Source: Brachypterus glaber
Lineage: Eukaryota > Arthropoda > Insecta > Coleoptera > Kateretidae
Length of the DNA stretch: 64,000 nt
NCBI GenBank assembly: GCA_958510825.1
Contig: OY294045.1
Coordinates: 11,459,916 to 11,523,915, forward strand
Direction: 5' to 3'
This document shows positions 49,701-51,463 of the stretch, piece after piece. A program made the position numbers and the translations under genes. The notes under the pieces are model-generated. The model saw only the letters and a list, made by a program, of their open reading frames with translations. It did not search any database and was not told where the DNA came from. Numbering within the stretch: position 1 is the first letter of the stretch; each line of letters opens with the position of its first letter.

Positions 49701-50629
49701 TTTTTCGTTTTTTGCAAAAATAAAATAAAGATTTTTTTTCAAGTATTTTTGGGAAAATGTAATTACTATTTACTGTGAATAATATATAATTGAATATGTA
49801 GCATTACATATCTTTACGGCTTGATTTTCCAATGCTTCTGAAACTCTCCATGCCGCAAAGTAGAATATTTATATAATTATTATTCTTAGGTATAACAAGT
49901 GAAGACTTCTTCATCAGCAGTTCAACGCGACCCTTCGACATCGGAGGCCTAAGTTCCCAGTTTTTCCCGGGAAACAACGCATGGGCAACCGAAAACATGA
50001 CACCAGACAGTGGTGTGGACGACAACACTCCAGGCAGCCTCGTAGAAGACTACCAAAACATACCCAGCATTAAACACGTTCTACCTCTCAAAAAATTAGC
50101 GTCGGAAGCAGTCCAGAAAACCAAAGCAAACAACTTAAAGAACCAACTGATGGGTGGTTTAAGGCATACTCGGGATAAACTAAAACTGGACTTACCGCCA
50201 AGTCCTAGTGCTTTCACGGTAGGTAAAGGTTTCTCGATGGAACCAAACGTAGAACCAGTGGTTCTGAGAGAAAAACCGACGTTTTCGACGTTCGGAAAGT
50301 CGCGATTTTTGGTACAACACGTGGACACGCCACCTGACGGTTCAGATAACAGCAAAAACGTGTCATTCGAAGCCCTGCCGTACAAACCCGTAAGTCCAGA
50401 GGAGAGATTGAATAACGAAAACACCGACAGCACAAATCAGTCTTCGGAAAATTCTCCAGAGGCGTACCAACCGCTGGAAAAACAAATTTTGAAGGGCGAT
50501 TTTGAGTTGGATAAAAGTAAAACCAAGGTAGAGTTTGTCAGGGGGGAAGCGAGTTTGTTAGATAGCGCTGATGAAGATAGTGGGATAGAATCTAGTACTT
50601 TGGAAAGGAAGTTGAGTAACGTTGTGTAA
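1602..50629 (+). CDS. LMTK: LMTK (lemur tail kinase) orthologue, 3' part, 14 exons
   Basis: Fourteen exons are joined as 1602-1754, 7509-7563, 9985-10058, 13277-13486, 15046-15182, 16110-16460, 17413-20209, 25300-25454, 30371-31496, 35499-35552, 38357-38539, 39090-39219, 44921-45061 and 49890-50629. All borders are GT-AG, all phases fit, and the sum is 6306 bases, giving 2101 codons plus TAA. Family evidence: glycine loop IRELGRGWFGKV, QVVVR strand, HPDLAARNC catalytic loop, DYG in place of DFG, a GAQPY motif and DFDKRWESFKPN just after the kinase, all of LMTK type. Near the C-terminus SALRSPEK, KGVSF and DWEFDADTYLPPP follow the order of the vertebrate LMTK tail. Known LMTKs are membrane-anchored endosomal or neuronal kinases that bind phosphatase PP1 and affect trafficking. 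The signal peptide and transmembrane exons are not in the window. Residue numbers used below count from the first visible codon. Small exons could have been missed. Confidence 0.87.
1843..2095. mobile_element. hAT-like MITE, copy 1 (253 bp)
   Basis: Terminal inverted repeats start CAACGAACTAATAACTC and end GAGTTATTAGTTCGTTG. A perfect 8-bp duplication GGAGTGAG flanks it (1835-1842 and 2096-2103), as expected for hAT transposition. An internal hairpin AACAGTACCATTAACTGTT is present. A second copy is at 48601-48849. Confidence 0.88.
2110..2712. other. Intron a stretch, little recognisable
   Basis: AT-rich sequence with repeated 'atcaggaaa' words (2350-2590) and no coding frame. Apart from the microsatellite at its start I see nothing that can be named. 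Confidence 0.4.
2146..2192. repeat. ATTTATTTGT microsatellite
   Basis: About four imperfect copies of a GTATTTATTTATTT unit lie downstream of the hAT-like MITE. It may be the tail of an old retroposon, because it is followed by a tract resembling that at 48312-48350 (TTTATAGTCAT...GGGAC). Confidence 0.55.
2713..3266. mobile_element. Foldback element with TATACCGG ends
   Basis: The left arm begins TATACCGGGTGAATTTTATT and the right arm ends AATAAAACTCATCCGGTATA. Pairing extends through the words GGATATAAATAAAA, ATCCGCCATTTTA and GCCGGAAATGACC, about 200 bases per arm with mismatches. No coding content; unclassified, probably TA-targeting. Confidence 0.7.
3337..4132. mobile_element. Long-armed foldback, CACTCAGAAAA ends, TA flanks
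   Basis: Ends CACTCAGAAAA...TTTTCTGAGTG are flanked by TA. Each arm is about 370 bases. Matching landmarks are ATACAAAATGTTGTCATACT paired with AGTATGACAACATTTTGTAT, GAGACCGTGCT with AGCACGGTCTC, and TAATACCAA near the centre. Several internal words repeat (ACTGTAACATTTGGTAAA). No transposase is visible. Confidence 0.8.
4752..5607. mobile_element. piggyBac-like TTAA element holding a GGCGGATCC foldback
   Basis: Ends CCCCTTCACAGTG...CACTATGAAGGGG are flanked by TTAA (4748-4751, 5608-5611), the piggyBac target site. Inside, from about 4845, is a second unit: a GGGTCGCTGAATCTGAATCC block followed by three ~120-base direct copies carrying ATGGCGGATCCAATATGGCG (4890-5260). An inverted copy follows at 5265-5465. 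The same inner unit recurs at 51464-52185, so it was probably a separate insertion. Confidence 0.75.
5708..6569. mobile_element. Foldback with TAGTAGGGAGAAATACCC ends
   Basis: The left end TAGTAGGGAGAAATACCCAC pairs with GGGTATTTCCCCCTACA at the right. Internal TGTCCCAT words recur (5887, 6217, 6538). The arms pair well only over about 40 bases. The sequence between is AT-rich and non-coding. Confidence 0.55.
6747..6889. repeat. Small GC-centred hairpin element
   Basis: An imperfect palindrome starting AATAGTATATTGTTTTACT and ending AGTAAAACATACTATT. Stems of about 55 bases surround a GC-rich loop (acgacgcgaagcagagtccgg). It is one of at least nine similar hairpins in the window. Confidence 0.7.
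6890..7508. other. Intron a 3' part, nothing recognisable
   Basis: AT-rich, with no coding frame, paired arm or repeated unit that I could find. Confidence 0.4.
7509..7563 (+). CDS. LMTK: LMTK exon b: pre-kinase linker
   Basis: A 55-base exon between acceptor ttttag and donor gtaagt. It encodes TRTPDDYRYGDVDVSYWF plus the first base of an Asp codon finished by the next exon. It has no ATG and is only recognisable by its splice sites and by the phase match on both sides. The protein links the juxtamembrane part to the kinase N-lobe. The call depends on phase continuity and position, so it is less certain than the kinase exons. Confidence 0.7.
7680..9048. mobile_element. Nested foldback in intron b
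   Basis: Outer arms of about 250 bases pair (GGGGGCATGCAAAAATTAGA at 7725 with TCTAATTTTTGCATGCCCCC at 8993, and AATTATTATAAT at the extremities). Nested between them is another element at 7934-8836. The arms share a stretch that also appears at 10636-10735, so this family has at least two loci. Confidence 0.72.
7934..8836. mobile_element. Inner TA-flanked MITE, GAGGAAA ends
   Basis: Ends GAGGAAATACGCCTAATTTC and GAAATTAGGCGACTTTCCTC are flanked by TA. The word CCTAATTTCGGAT and its complement recur at least six times inside (7948-8640, 8812), in both orientations. Non-coding. Confidence 0.72.
9053..9235. mobile_element. Single arm of a CACxGGCCCAC-type foldback
   Basis: It begins TTA|CACAGGCTCACAAAAA, followed by GGCCGCTGAACACGAATCCG, GTCAGTTTTGACC and ATAACCTCAAAAAACA. 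These blocks match the arms of the elements at 39485-41618 and 47100-47650. No partner arm lies downstream, so it looks like half of an element. Confidence 0.55.
9240..9984. other. Intron b end; one short palindrome
   Basis: AT-rich and mostly featureless. A 28-base palindrome CTAGGGGCACTAGA/TCTAGTGTCCCTAG lies at 9817-9844. Confidence 0.45.
9985..10058 (+). CDS. LMTK: LMTK exon c: kinase glycine-rich loop
   Basis: Acceptor ttttcag and donor gtaatt. Residues 70-94 include IRELGRGWFGKV, the ATP-binding glycine loop (GxGxFG). The Trp in GWFGKV is characteristic of LMTK kinases. The exon supplies the last two bases of the split Asp codon and ends in phase 0. The ATG at its first position is not a start codon. 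Confidence 0.88.
10330..10634. mobile_element. CAAGA-word element with CTACTAGGG right end
   Basis: A hairpin GCCGCGATTGGCTT/AAGCCAATCACGGC lies at 10334-10388. From 10425 to 10620 the words CAAGACTTG, CAAGAATCTTG and their complements repeat about ten times, and GTCGACAG...CTGTCGAC is also present. It ends TTTCTACTAGGG|TA (10634), the same terminus as the element at 35675-36958. A matching left end was not found. Confidence 0.5.
10820..11440. repeat. ~75-bp minisatellite (TTTGGCGCCCCTACC unit)
   Basis: Six to eight imperfect copies of a unit containing TTTGGCGCCCCTACC, a poly-A stretch with ACACCCTCC, and AGCTTTGTCCCTGAGCGTTT. It is followed by a unique tail ending ATCTACGCGCCTG (11536). 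The same unit and tail recur at 12780-13008. Confidence 0.8.
11545..12060. other. Intron c stretch, little recognisable
   Basis: AT-rich. 'GTGTAGACTA' at 11569 and 'TGTAGACTAG' at 11891 are weak repeats. No gene or paired arm. Confidence 0.35.
12060..12640 (+). repeat. Dispersed repeat, copy 1
   Basis: It holds TTGAAATCGGGTTTTAAATA, GCCAATATCTCGAAAACAA, ACAGACGGACGCAAAAA and the small hairpin GCACTCTTAGTAGCACTAAGTGC. A second copy in the opposite orientation fills 63420-64000. Neither has a long frame. Confidence 0.8.
12780..13008. repeat. Second copy of the TTTGGCGCCCC minisatellite tail
   Basis: One and a half units of the 75-bp repeat, then the same 3' tail as at 11400-11536, ending ATCTACGCGCCTG. 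The two copies bracket the dispersed repeat at 12060-12640, as if it had inserted into a larger element. Confidence 0.7.
13277..13486 (+). CDS. LMTK: LMTK exon d: kinase N-lobe, beta-3 and helix C
   Basis: Acceptor ttttag and donor gtgagt; 70 codons, phase 0 to 0. It encodes WNQVVVRILDASA, then FLHDASIYR, then HPNMVGLVGRC and LILQEHCDQ. The layout matches the vertebrate LMTK order QVVVKEL, FISEAQPYR, HPN. The beta-3 Lys is Arg here (R113, CGC at 13331-13333) and the helix-C Glu is Asp (D130, GAC at 13382-13384). The exon is clearly more GC-rich than the surrounding intron. The homology is strong; whether the protein is active cannot be told from the sequence. Confidence 0.92.
13612..14225. 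mobile_element. Foldback in intron d
   Basis: Left-arm words AAGCTATTTTCAAATTGC and GGGTGCTAGAAGC pair with GCAAATAGCTTAATTTGG and GCTTCTAGCAGTCC on the right. Inner arms CACAATAATTCTGG and GTGAATAATTGTG also pair. Mismatches are frequent, so it looks old. Non-coding. Confidence 0.6.
14450..14995. repeat. GATTGTCCATGA minisatellite with a ~150-bp direct duplication
   Basis: At 14462-14640 a 12-20 base unit (GATTGTCCA/ATGGCTGTCCATGATTG) repeats about ten times. The segment from GACAGCCATTGAACTAT through GACCCCCTTGGGAATATTGG occurs twice (14612-14755 and 14850-14990), the second after another run of the short unit. Confidence 0.75.
15046..15182 (+). CDS. LMTK: LMTK exon e: kinase hinge to catalytic loop start
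   Basis: Acceptor tttttcag and donor gtaagt, 137 bases. It begins GDLKQYLRENKKF, the usual tyrosine-kinase GDL(K)xYL start of helix D. It runs through helix E (WCCQVTSALKHLHDNN) to ITH and the first two bases of a Pro codon. The next exon completes HPD, which replaces the usual HRD. Vertebrate LMTKs have HSD, so a non-Arg residue here is normal for the family. Confidence 0.92.
15560..15870. repeat. ~70-bp minisatellite with AACGTTAACGT core
   Basis: About four to five copies of a unit made of CACCCCATTAAAAAAAAA, CACCAAACCAACAAAAA, then CCAACGTTAACGTAAAC. The AACGTTAACGT core is palindromic. The + strand has almost no G outside the core. Confidence 0.8.
16110..16460 (+). CDS. LMTK: LMTK exon f: catalytic and activation segment
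   Basis: Acceptor tttctttag and donor gtaagt, 351 bases. DLAARNC carries the catalytic-loop Asp (D211, GAT 16111-16113) and Asn (N216). GDYG (D229, GAT 16165-16167) replaces DFG, as in other LMTKs. The activation loop KYPDDYYQG and then RWCAPES (APE at 254-256) follow, then NIWTLGVTMWE and ECGAQPYAYL of the C-lobe. The Mg-binding and catalytic residues are intact. The exon ends with two bases of an Ile codon completed at 17413. Confidence 0.93.
16885..17185. repeat. AGATTTCGC minisatellite inside a foldback
   Basis: Roughly twenty copies of a 9-13 base unit (AGATTTCGCA / AAGATTTCGT) occupy 16935-17145. They are bracketed by inverted arms AAATCTCCACCGAA (16896) and TTCGGTGGAGATTT (17154). It lies in the intron before exon g. 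Confidence 0.8.
17413..20209 (+). CDS. LMTK: LMTK exon g: end of kinase and long disordered tail
   Basis: A 2797-base exon; acceptor ataatctag, donor gtaaga. It starts IYRLMQLCWTNTESRP, the last kinase helices, and then DFDKRWESFKPN, which matches the DFEQQWNALKPN-type segment after the LMTK kinase domain. The other ~880 residues are acidic, low in hydrophobics and rich in Asn, Glu, Lys, Ser and Thr. Two short repeat sets are visible: FDLSKDxE (19126-19390) and NGTYVK-like units (19749-19990). The stretch ESEGTWESGGGWFLHPQ near the end has clustered Trp and may be a conserved peptide. Reading through the donor hits a stop 14 codons later. Confidence 0.93.
20227..21330. mobile_element. TA-flanked MITE 17 bp after the exon g donor
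   Basis: Ends TGGTCTGTTTTTTCAAGC and GCTTGAAAAAACAGACCA are flanked by TA. Arms of about 60 bases continue through AAAAATCGCATAGTGAATA. A small GC-centred hairpin (20380-20516) is nested inside. The left end starts 17 bases after the last base of exon g. Confidence 0.82.
20380..20516. repeat. Small GC-centred hairpin element
   Basis: It runs from AATAGTATATTACATAACTA to TAGTTATGAACACTATT. The central part GAACGAGCCGTCAGGCGAGTG is GC-rich. It resembles the hairpins at 6747 and 44762 in ends and centre. Confidence 0.65.
21738..22479. mobile_element. GGGGCTGTCC MITE with TTAA flanks
   Basis: Ends GGGGCTGTCCATATATTAC and GTAATATATGGACAGCCCC are flanked by TTAA (21734-21737, 22480-22483). Subterminal G-runs and GTTACACAGGGG/TTTGTGACAGGGG words repeat in both arms. 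The TTAA suggests piggyBac-like; a Harbinger-like origin with a 3-bp target is the alternative. Confidence 0.8.
22542..24516. mobile_element. Large nested foldback, CACTGCTC ends
   Basis: Ends TAA|CACTGCTCaac and gtaGAGCAGTG|TAA. Outer arms of about 160 bases pair (GGCTATATTTGATACGCTGA with CGCATCAAATATAGCCAG; CACAGTGATTTTTCTG with AAAAACCACTGTG). Inside sit another paired segment (22900-23390, TTACAAAAATAAAAAAAG type arms) and the near-perfect palindrome at 23586-23963. Confidence 0.75.
23586..23963. repeat. Near-perfect 378-bp palindrome
   Basis: Arms of about 165 bases differ at only a few positions (an extra G in GGAGG against GAGG; AGCGG against AGTGG). Landmarks are GACCGGACCATGGTATTCC, GGCGCCCTGAATCAGATCC and CCCCGGGACAA. 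The GCCCTGAATCAGATCCCGG part is similar to the GCTGAATCCGAATCCGG block of other foldbacks here. Confidence 0.85.
24539..25266. mobile_element. CACGGTGTATTTGAAATAG foldback, copy 1
   Basis: The left end TA|CACGGTGTATTTGAAATAG pairs with CTATTTCAAATACACCCTG|TA. Arms pair over about 250 bases (TCCTATAAACATATGTCTAA, GGGAGCTACGCCCCTTTGAA). The centre holds GGGGTGTGCGAAAC. It ends 33 bases before exon h. Other copies are at 25641-26987 and 45209-46390. Confidence 0.85.
25300..25454 (+). CDS. LMTK: LMTK exon h: NTPLSPIPEESY tail block
   Basis: Acceptor tttatctag and donor gtataa, 155 bases. It encodes GVPNDNVKEDEEQW, then FLRYNVYNTPLSPIPEESY. Two SP/TP sites and three Tyr in this block suggest a conserved phospho-regulated peptide. 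The exon ends with AG of a Ser codon completed at 30371. A foldback element (24539-25266) ends only 33 bases before the exon. Confidence 0.85.
25641..26987. mobile_element. CACGGTGTATTTGAAATAG foldback, copy 2 (fuller)
   Basis: Same ends and arms as copy 1, with TA flanks, but with an extra ~550-base centre (26250-26700). That centre is itself palindromic (ATTTTTCGTCCTCGAACCGT and its complement) and is also present at 45209-46390. A ~168-base piece at 25811-25978 interrupts the left arm. Confidence 0.85.
25811..25978 (-). mobile_element. Short 5'-truncated LINE tail, (GATA)n end
   Basis: Relative to the other copies of the surrounding MITE, this stretch is an insertion after GGAACCCTTT. It starts GATAGATAGATAGATAGAG; read on the minus strand it ends AATAAACTC followed by (TATC)n. 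Several LINE families have such 3' microsatellite tails. It is too short to show reverse transcriptase. Confidence 0.6.
27000..27545. repeat. CACGATAACTCAAGAACG dispersed repeat, copy 1
   Basis: It begins TAGTTTCGAATTT, then GTCTGTCTGTCCGATGTCA, GTGAACACGATAACTCAAG, GATCGACTTGAAATTTTCAG and two or three rounds of GTAACTTTTTTAGGAAAAATT. Related copies start near 32895 and 49245. Non-coding. Confidence 0.8.
27546..28479. other. Intron h stretch, nothing recognisable
   Basis: AT-rich, homopolymer-rich sequence without frames, paired arms or obvious repeats. Confidence 0.4.
28486..29141. mobile_element. Foldback ATGGGATATTCCG with 6-bp duplication
   Basis: Ends ATGGGATATTCCGTGTCAAC and GTTGACACGGAATATCCCAT are flanked by ATACAT on both sides (28480-28485, 29142-29147). 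Arms of about 120 bases include GCCATAGCTATGAT. The interior has CGCCATNTTG words (ATGGCGGCT, CCGCCATATTGG), like the foldbacks at 4890 and 51700. Confidence 0.82.
29463..30337. mobile_element. GGGTGGACCTTATTTTTT MITE, copy 1
   Basis: Ends GGGGTCACCTTATTTTTTTA and TAAAAAAATAAGGTCCACCC have TA flanks. Arms of about 400 bases pair, with centre AGCGCTAAATAAGAG...CTCTTATTTGGCGCT. A shorter second copy is at 61031-61688. It ends 33 bases before exon i. Confidence 0.82.
30371..31496 (+). CDS. LMTK: LMTK exon i: acidic tail with YxN motif cluster
   Basis: Acceptor cataacag and donor gtaagt, 1126 bases, phase compatible on both sides. It starts SNYYSRQISSSSSYCSDEY, followed by an acidic run of D and E. 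A polybasic/Pro segment QFVPPLPSPEDKPWKQLPASM (30928-30991) follows. Five tyrosines in YEN or YMN context lie within 31074-31241. It ends ...SGEFIWK. No globular fold is evident. The Pro-rich part and the YxN motifs suggest SH3/SH2 docking, by inference. Confidence 0.92.
31497..31804. other. Intron i 5' end, nothing recognisable
   Basis: AT-rich, no frames or paired arms. Confidence 0.4.
31805..32746. mobile_element. ATTCCATGTCAA foldback with central palindrome
   Basis: The left end ATTCCATGTCAA pairs with TTGACATGGAAT at the right; inner arm words TCAGATTTTGATGAAATTTGG and CCAAATTTTAGCAAAATCT also pair. The centre (32270-32492) is a separate strong palindrome around GAACGTTCAAGTATTACGTA, CGTTATTAAAGGCTTTAGAG and CCCCCAAATAGGGGG. 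The ends resemble those of 28486-29141 (ATTCCGTGTCAA). Confidence 0.7.
32895..33335. repeat. CACGATAACTCAAGAACG dispersed repeat, copy 2
   Basis: GTCTGTCCGTCCGTCTGTCC, GTGAACACGATAACCCAAG and the GTAACTTTTTCAGGAAAAATT segment match copy 1 in order. A duplicated 'gatcgtac' is the only obvious local difference. Confidence 0.78.
33336..33706. other. GC-richer patch in intron i
   Basis: Around 33350-33420 the composition changes (CCCCCTGCTTCAGGGCTCG, AGAGGGACGAGGCCGAGGGG), with a CCTGCTTCAGGG hairpin. No coding frame or family was recognised. Confidence 0.4.
33709..34895. mobile_element. CAGTGGTGGCATTAAATATC MITE, TA flanks
   Basis: Ends CAGTGGTGGCATTAAATATC and GATATTAAATGCCACCACTG are exact complements, flanked by TA, which is typical of Tc1/mariner. 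Inside are two related palindromes containing AACCAAATAAATACTGTATT and its complement (34380-34455 and 34540-34640). There is no transposase frame despite 1187 bases. Confidence 0.82.
35499..35552 (+). CDS. LMTK: LMTK exon j: 18-codon micro-exon
   Basis: A 54-base exon with acceptor atgtatag and donor gtgagt. It encodes EGEHEESLKALRAAPQDV, phase 0 to 0, joining ...EFIWK to DLKPMEGIMEE. Because it is a multiple of three it could be skipped without changing the frame. The call rests on splice signals, phase and composition. Confidence 0.7.
35675..36958. mobile_element. TAACGTTA-rich element, CCCTGGTGGAAA ends
   Basis: The left end TA|CCCTGGTGGAAA pairs with TTTCTACTAGGG|TA (written here with one T/A slip). 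An internal junction CTAGGG-T-CCCTGGTAGAAA at 35934-35953 splits it into a 265-base unit and a ~1-kb unit, both with the same ends. The word AACGTTA/TAACGTT occurs more than 25 times in both orientations, concentrated near both ends. Confidence 0.78.
37014..37147. mobile_element. PIF/Harbinger-like MITE (134 bp)
   Basis: Ends GGGCCACTTGCACCAA and TTGGTGCAAGTGGCCC are perfect complements, flanked by a TAA duplication (37011-37013, 37148-37150). A 3-bp T/A target and a GGGC start are typical of PIF/Harbinger MITEs. Confidence 0.85.
37318..37657. mobile_element. CACGGTGTTTGCAGTC foldback, TA flanks
   Basis: Ends CACGGTGTTTGCAGTCTTAT and ATAAGACTGCAAACACCGTG are exact complements with TA flanks. 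The interior has CCTAAGGGAGTTACGACC and CCCTTTGAGATA, resembling the interior of the CACGGTGTATTT elements, so it is a diverged relative of them. Confidence 0.8.
37893..38356. other. Intron j 3' end, nothing recognisable
   Basis: AT-rich, with no frame or paired arms. Confidence 0.4.
38357..38539 (+). CDS. LMTK: LMTK exon k: SALRSPEK segment
   Basis: Acceptor ttctttag and donor gtaagt, 61 codons, phase 0 to 0. It encodes DLKPMEGIMEEAYSES, a Ser/Gly stretch, EIPEFVPSAWDKFATP and VKSALRSPEKTLEKDEK. The SALRSPEK part resembles the KSP(R/K) stretch that precedes the RVxF site in vertebrate LMTK tails. Confidence 0.88.
38540..39089. other. Intron k, no repeat recognised
   Basis: A compact 550-base intron. 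GATTACGTTACATTTTACGC and GCTTACGTTACATTTTGTGA (38699, 38858) are a short direct repeat. Otherwise it is unremarkable, and is one of the few introns without a foldback. Confidence 0.4.
39090..39219 (+). CDS. LMTK: LMTK exon l: KGVSF RVxF-like block
   Basis: Acceptor tatttccag and donor gtaagc, 130 bases. It encodes KSKGVSFKKQKYHCVYEYP and then REPESPVLHGQDLW. KGVSF (39096-39110) fits the PP1-docking consensus [K/R]x(V/I)x(F/W). The run GVSF...VYEYP...PESP aligns in order with MVSF...VYLFDQETP in the vertebrate LMTK C-terminus. PP1 binding is known for LMTK2; here it is inferred from the motif. It ends with the first base of an Asp codon. Confidence 0.9.
39485..41618. mobile_element. CACCGGCCCAC foldback interrupted by a LINE
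   Basis: Ends CACCGGCCCACAAAAAA and TTTTTTGTGGGCCTGTG are flanked by TTA on both sides. Arms of about 350 bases pair (CCGCTGAAACCGAATCCG with CGGATTCAGTTTCAGCGG; ACACGTCAGGATTTTGACAT with ATGTCAAAATCCTGACGTG). The loop side of the left arm is broken at about 39847 by a LINE copy ending in (TTA)n at 40974, after which the second half continues. Confidence 0.82.
39849..40974 (+). mobile_element. 5'-truncated LINE: reverse transcriptase C-terminal half
   Basis: The first frame (39849-40268) reads GIAQGSVIGPILFAIFVNDI and NFADDTNS (catalytic FADD near 39954-39965), then TKFLGLYLDKHLGW. A frameshift near 40250 moves to a second frame to 40747. That frame has SLLRFGIIFWG, IQKRALRIM and KTFKTLVRSKL, the usual region after the palm, and ends at TGA 40745-40747. 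A ~225-base 3' region and a (TTA)n tail follow (40943-40974). The 5' half and the YxDD-upstream palm are missing, as in typical LINE truncation. Confidence 0.9.
41640..42840. other. Intron l stretch, nothing recognisable
   Basis: AT-rich, no frames or strong pairing. GCGGATTACGTAGATAGAA (41811) and nearby patches are slightly GC-richer without an identifiable feature. Confidence 0.4.
42858..42968. repeat. Small GC-centred hairpin element
   Basis: Stem words CTAGTGGGTAAAG, ATATTGCCC and AAAATTAACCTGC pair with GCAGGTTAATTTT, GGGCGATAT and TTTACCCACGAG. The loop is GAGGCGTCAGCCAA. It is of the same build as the others. Confidence 0.65.
43425..43555. repeat. Small GC-centred hairpin element
   Basis: It starts AATAGCGTATGATACACGGA and ends GTATACTATTAA. 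Stem GGACGAGAAATA pairs with TATTTCTCGTCC, and TTGTGAATC with GATTCACAA. The loop is TTGGCTTACGCCTC. Confidence 0.65.
43560..44500. other. Intron l stretch, no gene supported
   Basis: An open stretch of 93 codons at 43994-44275 has no recognisable domain and an AT-driven composition (Asn, Lys, Phe, Leu). I do not count it as a gene. No paired arms. Confidence 0.4.
44508..44650. repeat. Small GC-centred hairpin element
   Basis: Stem GGACTAAACTTGGCTGTTTT pairs with AAAACAGCCAGTTTAGTCC, and GTATATACCTCA with TTGGTATATAAA. The centre is CCTCGCTCGCTACGCTCTCT. Confidence 0.7.
44762..44915. repeat. Small GC-centred hairpin element next to exon m
   Basis: Stem CGTTTTTAACGCACTAGTAC pairs with GTACTCGACGACGTGCGCTAAAAACG in pieces, and GAAAACTCGCC with GGCTCGTTTTC. 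The centre is CTCGCCGCAAGCGGCTCG. Its end, AATATACTATT, lies within 10 bases of the exon m acceptor. Confidence 0.7.
44921..45061 (+). CDS. LMTK: LMTK exon m: DWEFDADTYLPPP segment
   Basis: Acceptor aaaattctag and donor gtaaga, 141 bases. Joined to the previous exon it reads SFADWEFDADTYLPPP, similar in order to the SFEWAEDFPLLPPP-type stretch in the vertebrate family. The rest is Asn/Tyr/Gln-rich (NYAYQQNLIRSRNLYQ). It ends with one base of a Ser codon completed at 49890. The exon has no in-frame ATG near its start and is found only through splice sites and phase. Confidence 0.83.
45209..46390. mobile_element. CACGGTGTATTTGAAATAG foldback, copy 3
   Basis: Same TA-flanked ends, arms and long centre as 25641-26987, but without the GATA-tailed insertion. 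Similarity between the two copies is high throughout, which suggests recent spread. A run of 13 G at 45477-45489 is in the left arm. Confidence 0.87.
46392..47075. other. Intron m stretch, nothing recognisable
   Basis: No coding frame or paired arms. Includes a GC-richer patch around 46720-46790. Confidence 0.4.
47080..47655. mobile_element. Two tandem foldbacks, GTCCACTGGACGA type
   Basis: Two palindromic units of about 270-290 bases (47085-47345 and 47370-47650). Each has arms GTCCACCAGACG, TTTCTATACGTTT, TCGCTGAACCCGAATCCGGA and TTTGACTCGGTCAGATCGCA, meeting around TATCACTT. A GTGCACAGGCGCAC hairpin lies between them. The blocks match the other GCTGAATCCGAATCC foldbacks. Confidence 0.8.
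47745..47870. repeat. Small GC-centred hairpin element
   Basis: Stem AACTTTGGAATACATAA pairs with CGTTATTCCAAATTTGTT, and GGAACCGTCACACTCG with CGTGTGCCAAAATTTCC in part. The centre is CTCGCCTGCGGCTCG. Confidence 0.65.
48210..48995. mobile_element. Foldback transposon with tandem-repeat arms
   Basis: It starts GGGTGACAAATATCTCTACT and ends AGAGATGTGTATCACCC. A perfect 8-bp duplication AGAAAATG flanks it (48202-48209, 48996-49003). The left arm is about five copies of ACACATCTCTACTC (48226-48290); the right arm is about seven of GAGTAGAGATGTGTGT (48883-48990). Inner arms TCATATACTTTGACATTTAT and CAAAGCACTAA pair. A hAT-like MITE sits in the right arm (48601-48849). The structure recalls Foldback/Galileo elements of the P superfamily; no transposase is present. 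Confidence 0.85.
48601..48849. mobile_element. hAT-like MITE, copy 2 (249 bp)
   Basis: Same ends as 1843-2095 (CAACGAACTAATAACTC, GAGTTATTAGTTCGTTG less a few bases). It is flanked by GTTTTAAT (48593-48600) and GTTCTAAT (48850-48857), an 8-bp duplication with one mismatch. It was inserted into the right arm of the larger foldback and is therefore younger than it. Confidence 0.87.
49245..49735. repeat. CACGATAACTCAAGAACG dispersed repeat, copy 3
   Basis: TAGTTTCGAATTT, GTGTGTCCGATGTTACG, AACACGATAACTCAAGAACG, GATCGACTTGAAATTTTCAG and the GTAACTTTTTTAGG segment occur in the same order as in copies 1 and 2. It ends about 150 bases before exon n. Confidence 0.78.
49890..50629 (+). CDS. LMTK: LMTK exon n: terminal coding exon and stop
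   Basis: Acceptor tattcttag; translation ends at TAA 50627-50629. It encodes SITSEDFFISSSTRPFDIG, then TPDSGVDDNTPGS, KSRFLVQHVDTPPDG, and a second RVxF-like motif KNVSF (50354-50368). The tail ends LDSADEDSGIESSTLERKLSNVV. The SRFxV stretch recalls the end of vertebrate LMTKs. Base composition here is noticeably more GC than the flanks. Confidence 0.92.
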
Positions 50630-50775
50630 ATTTTACATCACTAATAAATCTAGAGTGGATGTGAAAAATTAGTCAAAAGAAACCCATTAAACACAAAGGT
50701 CTATATTTTTAATTAAAATTTCCGCATAATAAACGTTTAATATACGTAAATTTACTTATATACGTATAATAAACG
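50630..50775 (+). terminator. LMTK 3' UTR start with AATAAA signals
   Basis: Three AATAAA hexamers follow the stop codon, at 50643-50648, 50728-50733 and 50768-50773. The third is followed by T-rich sequence (50795-50825). Any of them could serve for polyadenylation; the sequence alone does not choose. Confidence 0.45.
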
Positions 50776-51073
50776 TTTGATAAGCGGACATTCCAACAAA
50801 AAAAAACCTTTGTTTTTATTAGGAAAAAACTTAATTTTCTATTTGGGTACTAAAGAACCATTTTAGATCCGAAATAACTAAAAGTTATACAAAAATTGCT
50901 ATTAGTGTTAGATTTTGATACAAATAACCCAAAAGGATATTAAGCGATAAAGTTACCGCAAAGTAAACTGCGCTAAACATAGCGCTGTTAAAACTACGTT
51001 AAATTCTCTATGCACAGTTAATATTTGCGCTATGCATTTACGCCATATACATAATCAAGGGGTTATTTATATA

Positions 51074-51444
51074 CCTTCTGGTTCGGGAGAGTTGGGGGTT
51101 TTTATTTTTTTTTCTTCAGGTATGTAATCACAACATTATTCGAACGACCGGAAAAAGTTGAAATATTTCGTTAAAATAAAAATCCCTTCGTTCACGAACT
51201 AGCTATTGTAATTGGAAACAAATTGGGTTTCGTGAAATCGTGATCACCGCAAACGATAGAAAAAAACAGGAGTTTCGGGGCAAGGGCCATGGTTTCCACA
51301 ATTTTCCGAATTTTCCAATAAAAATGTTTTCACAAATACACCAAAACATATATTATTTGATATTTTGTAGGACGTTCGAATAAGGTTGTGGTTACATATC
51401 TGAAAAAAAATCAATAAAAACCCTTAATTTTCTCGCGCCAGAAG
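51074..51444. mobile_element. Foldback with CCTTCTGG ends downstream of LMTK
   Basis: Left-arm words CTTCTGGTTCGGGAGA, TTTTTCTTCAGGTATGTAAT and ATTATTCGAACG pair with CGTTCGAATAA, GTTACATATCTGAAAAAAA and CTCGCGCCAGAAG. Ends are flanked by TA. AT-rich centre, no coding frame. Confidence 0.68.
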
Positions 51445-51463
51445 TAACCTTACACCGGCACAC

